Positions 58,340-64,000 of a stretch of 64,000 nucleotides of DNA are shown one piece after another. The position numbers were made by a program, and so were the translations under genes. How positions within the stretch are numbered: the first letter of the stretch is position 1; each line of letters opens with the position of its first letter. The stretch covers positions 1-64,000 of the forward strand of contig JAAYFU010000001.1 in the NCBI GenBank assembly GCA_012728095.1, in the 5' to 3' direction. Below the pieces are notes generated by a model. The model worked only from the letters and a program-made list of their open reading frames with translations, made no database searches and had not been told where the DNA came from. This DNA comes from Clostridiaceae bacterium. Lineage in GTDB: Bacteria > Bacillota > Clostridia > DSM-8532.

Positions 58340-59260
58340 CTATTCCCTCCCTGTCAGTAGATACAGCAGTGCCATCCTTACCGCAACACCGTTTGTAACC
58401 TGTTTATTAATAACTGAGTTGTCTGCGTCAATAATGACGGAAGTCATCTCAACACCCCTGTTGACCGGTCCGGGATGCATCCATAAAGCATTCTTTTTTG
58501 CTCCTCTTATGTTTTCAGGATTTATTCCGAAAAACCTTGCATATTCATTTATAGATGGGAACAGACACTTTTTCTGTCTTTCCAGTTGAATTCTTAAACC
58601 CATCACCACGTCGCAGTCGGCGACAGCGTCATAAATGTTTGTAAATACCTTAGCACCCAGTTTTTCAATACCTGTGGGCAATAGGGTCGATGGCGCAAAC
58701 AGATTAACCTGGGCCCCCATTTTGGTAAGCCCGATAATATTGCTCCTGGCTACCCTGCTGTGGTATATGTCACCGATTATGACCACTTTTAGACCGGATA
58801 ATGTACCGAAAGCTTCCATGATTGTCATCATATCCAAAAGTGCCTGGGTTGGATGCTCATGCATTCCGTCCCCCGCATTTATAACTGAGGCGCTGATATT
58901 CTTTGCAAGCAGATGCGGCGCTCCCGCCTGGGGATGACGAATTATTACTATATCTGTGCCCATGGCTTCAAGGGTTCTTCCCGTATCAATGAGCGTTTCG
59001 CCCTTTGCCACACTGCTTGAGGCAACTGAAACATTTACTGCCTGGGCTCCCATATATTTGGCTGCTAATTCAAATGAGACTCTTGTACGGGTACTGTTTT
59101 CATAAAATAAAGTTACGACCGACCTTCCCTGGAGATAGTTTACTTTCTTCATTGAGCTTTTTACTGTTTTCTTCATTTCCTTTGCTGTCTCCAGGATATA
59201 AGAAATCTCCTCAGCCGAAACATTTTCTAGCCCCAGAAAATCCTTTGAGCTTAGCTTCAT
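58340..59260 (-). CDS. pyrB: Aspartate carbamoyltransferase catalytic subunit
   Basis: Joins carbamoyl phosphate to aspartate. About 306 residues. Carbamoyl-phosphate loop VTLFYENSTRTRVSFELAAK-type core (YENSTRTRVSFE), HPTQALLD and IGDIYHSRVARS. The ATG at 59260 has GGCGG upstream and matches the family length; the frame runs to 59311 without such a site. No pyrI is next to it. First gene of the pyrimidine unit, behind an attenuator-like leader. Confidence 0.96.
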   Translation of the reverse strand: MKLSSKDFLGLENVSAEEISYILETAKEMKKTVKSSMKKVNYLQGRSVVTLFYENSTRTRVSFELAAKYMGAQAVNVSVASSSVAKGETLIDTGRTLEAMGTDIVIIRHPQAGAPHLLAKNISASVINAGDGMHEHPTQALLDMMTIMEAFGTLSGLKVVIIGDIYHSRVARSNIIGLTKMGAQVNLFAPSTLLPTGIEKLGAKVFTNIYDAVADCDVVMGLRIQLERQKKCLFPSINEYARFFGINPENIRGAKKNALWMHPGPVNRGVEMTSVIIDADNSVINKQVTNGVAVRMALLYLLTGRE

Positions 59261-59312
59261 GTTTGTTCCGCCTTTCCATTTGTTTATCGCCCGACTTTGC
59301 AGATTACGCATA

Positions 59313-59345
59313 AAAAAATAGTAAGACCGCGGTCTTACTATTCTA
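59313..59345 (-). terminator. Intrinsic terminator/attenuator in the pyrB leader
   Basis: On the minus strand ATAGTAAGACCGCGGTCTTACTAT is a near-perfect palindrome followed by TTTTTT, lying about 50 bp before the pyrB start codon. Placed after a promoter and a leader ORF, it must be read through for pyrB expression. The palindrome could also terminate from the other side but lacks a clean T run there. Confidence 0.85.
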
Positions 59346-59459
59346 ATTAATAAATTTTTTATTCACGGATCCATTTATTGAAAGGAAAGGAGATATGAAC
59401 CCGATGTTCACTGTCGGTATGCCGTATTTGATTTTACACTTCATGATCATGCACACCAT
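59343..59459 (-). CDS. Putative 38-codon leader ORF of pyrB
   Basis: On the minus strand ATG at 59459, preceded by GGAAAGAG, opens a 38-residue frame (MVCMIMKCKIKYGIP...) ending in TAG at 59343-59345, just at the terminator stem. The shape recalls the E. coli pyrBI leader, where translation up to the attenuator couples to UTP-dependent pausing; an AATAAAAAATTTATTAATTAG run precedes the stop. Not confirmed as translated. Confidence 0.45.
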   Translation of the reverse strand: MVCMIMKCKIKYGIPTVNIGFISPFLSINGSVNKKFIN

Positions 59460-59474
59460 AAACTCTTTCCTTTC
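59380..59474 (-). promoter_or_regulatory. Long-range inverted repeat in the pyrB leader
   Basis: GAAAGGAAAG on the minus strand (59474-59465, at the ribosome site of the leader ORF) is perfectly complementary to CTTTCCTTTC (59389-59380, near its end). The helix would mask the leader's ribosome site. On the plus strand the 59380-59392 arm reads GAAAGGAAAGGAG and precedes another short frame (59395-59481, 28 codons), so orientation of the peptide is open. Confidence 0.6.
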
Positions 59475-59495
59475 GATATAATTTTCAATATACTA

Positions 59496-59519
59496 ACATA
59501 TGAAAAATATACTTGTCTA
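59496..59519 (-). promoter_or_regulatory. Candidate promoter of the pyrB leader
   Basis: On the minus strand TAGACA (59519-59514) followed 18 bp later by a TAGTAT -10-like sequence at 59495-59490. It is the only reasonable pair upstream of the leader ORF; spacing and -10 are imperfect. Confidence 0.4.
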
Positions 59520-59811
59520 TTAGTAATTTTAAATATTTTACTGATTCTTAATTAATGATTTTTATATAAAATGGAGTCATCTTATAAGAAACTGGAACTT
59601 TGGATTATTAGTCGTTAGTTGATTCAATTAAGGTGGTAATATACAATATGCCAATACTTAAGACATCCATATCTGCCTTCGGTATTATAATAATAAAAAA
59701 GCCTATACAGCCATTGATTCCATATTTTATTGATTGATAACAGTTATGGCACTATGATACCTTAATATATAGAATATATAGATAACAGATGTTAAAGGGG
59801 GGAGCATTTTT

Positions 59812-60096
59812 ATGAATGAGAAAAATACTACAAGTCGGTTTCGGGCTCTAGTCAACTTCGCCAGAAAAAGTTTTACCGAACTTAACGTACATAGCAAGTT
59901 GATATTAAAAATAGGCTCAATAGTATTTTTTGCTTTCCTCTTATTAGCTCTGTTCATTTCAGTATCTTATATGACCGGTTTATCATATTTTAACGGTCAG
60001 GTTAAAATAATCGAATGGATAGTCCTCTATTCATTCAGATTTTGGGTTATGCTGGTTTTTGGTTCACTGATACTGGATATACTAATCAGGCGTTAA
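59812..60096 (+). CDS. Small membrane protein of unknown function
   Basis: 94 residues. A polar, basic N-terminus (MNEKNTTSRFRALV) is followed by two hydrophobic segments (about 34-54 and 66-90). AAGGGGGGAG stands before the ATG at 59812. No family recognised. It stands alone on the plus strand between the pyr leader and a shared terminator. Confidence 0.7.
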   Translation: MNEKNTTSRFRALVNFARKSFTELNVHSKLILKIGSIVFFAFLLLALFISVSYMTGLSYFNGQVKIIEWIVLYSFRFWVMLVFGSLILDILIRR

Positions 60097-60117
60097 AATG
60101 GGTTTCCATTTTAAATT

Positions 60118-60181
60118 AACGGGACGATTATTCTGATTACAACATGACCCGCGTGCGGGTATTCAGAATAACCGTCCCGTT
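60118..60181. terminator. Long hairpin terminator between convergent genes
   Basis: AACGGGACGATTATTCTGA pairs with a downstream arm TATTCAGAATAACCGTCCCGTT, a stem of about 20 bp with one mismatch around a GC-rich loop. It lies between the small membrane protein (plus) and the CofE-like gene (minus), so it probably serves both. Confidence 0.75.
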
Positions 60182-60249
60182 GATTTTATTTACTTACTTT
60201 CCCTAGGATGTCATGTCAAAGATGTCATGTCAACCTTTTAAAACTCATA

Positions 60250-61440
60250 TTAATCCGAGTAATTGCTAAAATAGCCCTGTATATATACAATCGGGGTACC
60301 TTTGTCTCCGCTTCCGGAGGTTAAATCACTCAAAGAACCGATTAAATCGGTCAGTCTCCTTGGCGTTGTGCCGAGGGATTCCGTTTCGCCTACAAGCTTT
60401 TTCTTTTTGCCATGTATAAAATCGGATATAGCTTTGTTAAGCTCATCGCCTTTTAGATTCGCAAAATTATTATCAGCCAGATATTTTAGTTTTACCTCAT
60501 TTGGAGTACCTTCAAGCCCTTTGGTGTATCCCGGCGATACAACAGGATCGGCCAGCTCCCATATCTTCCCAACAGGATCCTTGAAAGCACCGTCGCCATA
60601 AACCATAACTTCAATAGTCTTTCCTGTCTTATCCTTTATAACACGCTGAATTCTGTCAACAAGCTCCTGGCAGTCTCTTGGAAACAACTTGACAGTATCT
60701 TCGGTAGCCTTGTTGGACCCCAACAGTCCATATTCCCTGTTATACCCGCTACCGTCTACAGAACACACCAGTATATCGTCCAAACCATAGACTTTTTCTG
60801 CGCCGTTTCCTTTCAAGATTCTCTTGGTCCGATTTCTTGTATGAATATCGCAACAAAGAACACTCTTCGTATAATTCAGTATGGTCTTCGGATTGTTGGA
60901 GAAGATTACTTCACACTCACAACCCTTTTTTTCAATAATAGTTTTATAGTAGTCTACATAGTCCACTCCCGTGAATACGTGCTTATGATATCCAAACAAA
61001 TCCCTGTATTCTTTTTCAGTAAGAACATCGGTCCAGGGGTTTATCCCCTTTTCATCCAGAAGATCGACATCTATAAGATGGTTTCCTACTTCATCAGCAG
61101 GATAACTAAGCATCAGGACAATCTTCTTCACTCCCTGGGCAATGCCGCTAAGACATACGGCAAAGCGGTTTCTGCTTAGGATGGGAAAAATAACTCCAAG
61201 CGTATCGTTACCGAATTTCGTTTTAACATCCTTTGCTATTGCGTCAATATGTGCATAATTACCCTGAGCCCGTGCTACCACTGATTCGGTTATTGCCAGG
61301 ATGTCCCTGTCCTCTATTTCAAATCCTTCCTGTTCAGACGCTTTCAACACCGTTTCCGATGCAATCTGCACTATATCGTCTCCCTGCCTGATAATCGGAG
61401 TGCGAAGCCCCCTCGAAACAGTTCCTACTATTCTTTCCAT
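60250..61440 (-). CDS. CofE-like coenzyme F420-0:L-glutamate ligase family protein
   Basis: 396 residues, family PF01996. The CofE N-terminal layout is seen in RTPIIRQGDDIVQIASETV, ILAITESVVARAQGN and FPILSRNRFAVCLSGIAQG. True CofE adds glutamates to F420-0 in methanogens and actinobacteria; clostridia are not known to make F420, and this protein is longer than archaeal CofE (about 250), so the substrate is uncertain. No other F420 gene is in the window. CGGAGGA precedes the ATG. Divergent from a LysR gene with a shared operator-like dyad. Confidence 0.82.
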   Translation of the reverse strand: MERIVGTVSRGLRTPIIRQGDDIVQIASETVLKASEQEGFEIEDRDILAITESVVARAQGNYAHIDAIAKDVKTKFGNDTLGVIFPILSRNRFAVCLSGIAQGVKKIVLMLSYPADEVGNHLIDVDLLDEKGINPWTDVLTEKEYRDLFGYHKHVFTGVDYVDYYKTIIEKKGCECEVIFSNNPKTILNYTKSVLCCDIHTRNRTKRILKGNGAEKVYGLDDILVCSVDGSGYNREYGLLGSNKATEDTVKLFPRDCQELVDRIQRVIKDKTGKTIEVMVYGDGAFKDPVGKIWELADPVVSPGYTKGLEGTPNEVKLKYLADNNFANLKGDELNKAISDFIHGKKKKLVGETESLGTTPRRLTDLIGSLSDLTSGSGDKGTPIVYIQGYFSNYSD

Positions 61441-61469
61441 GATACAAAATCCTCCGTAAAAAATGAACT

Positions 61470-61494
61470 ATATTTGTATTATACAGACAAATAT
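61470..61494. promoter_or_regulatory. Dyad and overlapping divergent promoters between cofE-like and lysR genes
   Basis: ATATTTGT-N9-ACAAATAT (61470-61477, 61487-61494) is a perfect 8-bp inverted repeat, a plausible LysR-type operator. It overlaps a plus-strand promoter TTGTAT-17 bp-TATAAG (61474 to 61502) and a minus-strand promoter TTTACT-17 bp-TATAAT that reads toward the CofE-like gene. Confidence 0.6.
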
Positions 61495-61534
61495 GATATA
61501 AGTAAAATCAATACAATTAATAATTGATATAAGG

Positions 61535-62437
61535 ATGTGTTATGGTTTGATAAAACTAGATTCATACCGGGTTTTTTGCTTAGTGGCTGAACATCGAAGT
61601 TTTTCAAAGGCCGCAAAAGCTCTTTATGCTACACAGCCGGCTGTCAGCCAGGCTATTATGAATCTGGAAAATGAACTTGGTACGCGACTTTTTACCAGGA
61701 CTTCAAAAGGAGTAAAGTTAACAACAGATGGGCAGATGCTTTATGAATATGTAAGCTCTGCCGTAAAACTTATAGAAGCCGGAGAAAAGAAACTCTCGGA
61801 AGCTAAAGATTTGCTTTACGGCGAGATGAAAATAGGTGTCGGTGATACCATATCCCGGTATTATTTATTGCCTTACCTTGAAAAGTTTAATCAAGGTTCG
61901 CCTAATATAAAACTTAAGGTTATAAACAGGACCACAATGGAGCTATGTAATTTGTTAAAATCCGGAGAAATCGATATAGCGCTTTGTAATCTGCCGGTAA
62001 AGGATCCTGCTTTGGAAATTGTCAAATGCCTGGATATTCATGATATATTCGTATGCGGGGAAAAATATAAGAACCTGAGTCTGAACCGGTATTCATTGGC
62101 CGATATAATGAAATTCCCGTTGATTTTTCTTGAACGAATATCAAATTCAAGGCAATATGTCGAAAAGTTTTTAGCCTCCAAGGGTCTTAAACTGCAGCCT
62201 GAAATTGAGTTAGGCTCTCACGACCTGTTGCTGGAATTTGCCAGGTTTAATTTCGGGATAGCATGCGTGGTAGAGGAATTCTCACTGGATTATCTGAACA
62301 GCAAAAAACTTTATAAAGTATTACTCGATGAAGAAATACCAAAACGTTCCATAGGATTTTGTTTCTTAAAAAACGTGTCCCTGTCGGCTGCCGCAAAAAA
62401 GCTTATGGAAATAACGCAAGCAGCGTCTCCTTTGTAA
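61535..62437 (+). CDS. LysR-family transcriptional regulator
   Basis: About 300 residues. Winged HTH in the first 65 residues (YRVFCLVAEHRSFSKAAKALYATQPAVSQAIMNLE, read as the LysR DNA-binding helix), then a periplasmic-binding-protein-like effector domain (IGVGDTISRYYLLPYLEKF). The start may be ATG 61535, with AAGG only 1 nt away, or TTG 61547, which fits the usual LysR N-terminus (IKLDSYRVF). It probably controls the divergent CofE-like gene. Confidence 0.93.
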   Translation: MCYGLIKLDSYRVFCLVAEHRSFSKAAKALYATQPAVSQAIMNLENELGTRLFTRTSKGVKLTTDGQMLYEYVSSAVKLIEAGEKKLSEAKDLLYGEMKIGVGDTISRYYLLPYLEKFNQGSPNIKLKVINRTTMELCNLLKSGEIDIALCNLPVKDPALEIVKCLDIHDIFVCGEKYKNLSLNRYSLADIMKFPLIFLERISNSRQYVEKFLASKGLKLQPEIELGSHDLLLEFARFNFGIACVVEEFSLDYLNSKKLYKVLLDEEIPKRSIGFCFLKNVSLSAAAKKLMEITQAASPL

Positions 62438-62454
62438 TCCTGAAAACTCCATGT

Positions 62455-62672
62455 GCCACTCTGAGCGTCAGTGAAGGATCTGATCCACTTTGTCATTCTG
62501 AGCGGTAGTGAAGAATCTGATCCCCTCTGTCATTCTGCAGCGAAGAATCTTTAGTCGTATAAAGATTATTCATTCGCTTCGCTCGTTCAGAATGACAGTA
62601 AAGATAAGATCCTTCGACTCCGCTGCGCTACGCTCAGGATGACAGTAGGGGCAAGCTTTGCTCTGGATGACA
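62455..62672. repeat. Cluster of dispersed palindromic repeats after lysR
   Basis: Four to six copies of the family seen at 14995 and 56862: CTGAGCGTCAGTGAAGGATCTGAT, GTCATTCTGAGCGGTAGTG, GTCATTCTGCAGCGAAGAATCTTTA and inverted copies with GATCCTTCGACTCCGCTGCG and CTCAGGATGACAG. It lies directly upstream of the folded RNA candidate. Confidence 0.85.
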
Positions 62673-62679
62673 TAAATAG

Positions 62680-62893
62680 GGGGTGCAAGGTTTCTCATTG
62701 AGATACGCCGATCTGCTTCGGAGAAAAGACCACCGAGCGTTAACATCATTGAAATGTATGAGCGACCCGTGAGAGGAAGACCCCCTTCCCAGGGACATGA
62801 CGTAGCGCAAGCGGAGGAATGTCATAAAACGGCGGTATTGAATTATAGACATACGTGCTTAAATGCGTTCGAAATGAGAATCTTGCACCCGCC
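62680..62893 (+). ncRNA. Probable structured non-coding RNA of about 214 nt
   Basis: Closed by a near-perfect 18-bp stem: GGGTGCAAGGTT/CTCATT at 62681-62699 pairs with AATGAG/AATCTTGCACCC at 62873-62890 with one bulge. Inside, TACGCCG (62704-62710) pairs with CGGCGGTA (62830-62837); TCTGCTTCGGAGA forms a UUCG-capped hairpin; GACAT...ATGTC encloses a GCGCAAGC hairpin with a GNRA loop. The tetraloops only make sense on the plus strand. No ORF explains it. Size and host group suit the clostridial raiA-type RNA class, which I could not verify. Confidence 0.65.
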
Positions 62894-62927
62894 CAATTAA
62901 TGACGATAACAGGCCAGAATTAACAAA

Positions 62928-62957
62928 AGGGACAGTTATTCTTGCAATACTGTCCCT
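62928..62957 (-). terminator. Terminator of the DUF3048 gene
   Basis: On the minus strand AGGGACAG...CTGTCCCT forms an 8-bp stem followed by TTTTG, 38 bp after the stop at 62996. Confidence 0.75.
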
Positions 62958-62995
62958 GAACTAATATATAACCAATGTTTCTGTCCCTATGGTTA

Positions 62996-64000
62996 CTATT
63001 TCATTGTTACATAATCAAGATTCGATACTATCTCTATCCAGGTTTGTCCGCGGTTAAGAACAATAGGTTTTCCATCCTGGGTGGTATATTCCGTTTGTGC
63101 ATCTCTTGCTGTCTTTGACCACTTTATAGGAACTGCCTTGCCGCCTGTAATAAAAAAGCCGTCTCCGCTCCCAATATTCTTAAGATTTCTTCTCCCGTAT
63201 GTATCGCCTTCAATTACCGGGGATGACATTTTAAGCACAATAATATTCGCGGTTTTCACCTGTTCATTTGTATTACGGTCTATTTGAATTTTCCCCATCC
63301 TGAAACGTTCATAAAGATTGGTCTCTGGGTTATATATAAATTCACAGTTACTGCTTCCCTTTGATGAGTGAAATTTTATAGAAACATCCTCAGCCGGCGT
63401 TCCGTTTTCAGGTACCGTAAACTGGTCGTGATAATCAAACGGGAATGCTCTTTTAGACTCTGTTCTGTACTTTTTATCAGAAATAAATTTTTCTATTCTT
63501 TCCCTTGATGTATATGTATCCTGCCAGTTATATTTATCTTCAGTCAAATCCCAAAAAGCGGAACCATGAACCTGATAATCAATATTCTGAATTTTTAACT
63601 TGGGAATATCAGTATAAGCGTATGTACTGCCGCCGGCATGTGTATAAATCGCGTCATGTTCCAGGACATAGTCCAGAAAGTAGTGCCGTGAACTTCTTAC
63701 CGGGCCGATCATGTCAGGCATTGTTTCCCAGAAAAGAGCCATATACCGGGTAATATTGTATTCAACAAGTATTTCATAAATCAATTGTGCCTGGCCGATT
63801 CCACCCTGGGGCAAGACCTTATCTCCCTGGTTATCTATCATTACCGCTACAGGTCTTTTCGATGAATCAGGTATTATAAAATCCGGATTAAAAACAGGTG
63901 GTTCGCTGGGTACAGGTTCAGGAGTTGTGATGGGTGTTTGGACAGGTGATGCCGAAGGCGTTTCTGTAACGGTGGCAACCGGTTCATCGGTTGCCCCGCC
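62996..64000 (-). CDS. DUF3048-family (YerB-like) lipoprotein, 5' end outside the window
   Basis: The frame runs from the right edge to the stop at 62996 without interruption, so the start is beyond the window; the ATG at 63841 is internal. At least 334 residues are present: a Pro/Thr/Ser-rich linker at the edge (TPEPVPSEPP), then the DUF3048 domain (RPVAVMIDNQGDKVLPQGG, YEILVEYNITRYMALF, IGPVRSSRHYFLDYVLEHDA) and a C-terminal domain. Such proteins are predicted to be surface lipoproteins of unknown function; the lipobox is not visible here. Confidence 0.9.
   Translation of the reverse strand, partial: GGATDEPVATVTETPSASPVQTPITTPEPVPSEPPVFNPDFIIPDSSKRPVAVMIDNQGDKVLPQGGIGQAQLIYEILVEYNITRYMALFWETMPDMIGPVRSSRHYFLDYVLEHDAIYTHAGGSTYAYTDIPKLKIQNIDYQVHGSAFWDLTEDKYNWQDTYTSRERIEKFISDKKYRTESKRAFPFDYHDQFTVPENGTPAEDVSIKFHSSKGSSNCEFIYNPETNLYERFRMGKIQIDRNTNEQVKTANIIVLKMSSPVIEGDTYGRRNLKNIGSGDGFFITGGKAVPIKWSKTARDAQTEYTTQDGKPIVLNRGQTWIEIVSNLDYVTMK

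Noticed and set aside
1-64000. CRISPR arrays, insertion sequences and prophage genes
   Set aside because: No regularly spaced direct repeats, transposase, integrase or phage structural motifs were seen in any of the translated frames.

Overview
The window comes from a low-GC, endospore-forming Firmicute. It carries spoIIGA-sigE-sigG, a MEP isoprenoid pathway, NrdR, a T-box leader and a full carAB/pyrBCF set. I infer an anaerobic clostridium, probably near the cellulolytic Acetivibrio/Ruminiclostridium group, but no taxonomic marker was checked. Most genes lie on the minus strand; all sites are described in their own reading direction.

Layout. 1-361: three tandem sigma-A promoters and the leader of an rRNA operon whose 16S gene lies left of the window. 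362-6325: a Tad/Flp pilus operon (flp, tadE, cpaB, cpaE/tadZ, tadA, tadB, tadC) with a hairpin terminator just after flp. 6472-8753: a DegS/DegU-like two-component pair behind nrdR. 8925-11597: spoIIGA, sigE, sigG. 12077-13906: an AsnB-like protein that has lost key catalytic residues. 13893-19268: uppS-cdsA-dxr-rseP-ispG, covering undecaprenyl carrier, phospholipid precursor and isoprenoid synthesis plus intramembrane proteolysis. 19520-23460: a metal-dependent hydrolase and a TIM-barrel isomerase, then an acyl-CoA synthetase behind a T-box leader whose specifier reads as CUC (Leu).

23750-34461 is a second Tad-like operon (TadZ-, TadA-, TadB- and TadC-like, TadE, a giant DUF5702-like protein, another TadE-like protein, an FHA protein) without a recognisable pilin. 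34693-45526 holds single genes: a GH3 enzyme, a flavin disulfide reductase, a fucose/arabinose isomerase-family protein, a zinc-ribbon membrane protein, a tandem-HTH regulator, a Na/Pi cotransporter, a nitroreductase and a membrane protein. 45727-49155 is a compact cluster of two paralogous opine-dehydrogenase-family genes around an ATP-grasp gene, behind a long structured leader. tRNA-Leu(UAG) follows at 49559-49641.

49788-59520 is the pyrimidine region (pyrB, pyrC, pyrF, carA, carB and a DUF362 gene) behind a leader with a 38-codon ORF, a long-range inverted repeat and an intrinsic terminator, suggesting attenuation. 59812-64000 holds a small membrane protein, a CofE-like F420 ligase homologue divergent from a LysR regulator, a dispersed palindromic repeat cluster, a probable structured non-coding RNA of about 214 nt, and the 3' part of a DUF3048 lipoprotein gene cut by the right edge.

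The strongest candidates for something new are the opine-dehydrogenase/ATP-grasp cluster with its shared leader elements, the folded RNA at 62680-62893, the leucine T-box on an acyl-CoA ligase, and the pyrB leader. All identifications rest on motifs and family knowledge read by eye; no database search was run.
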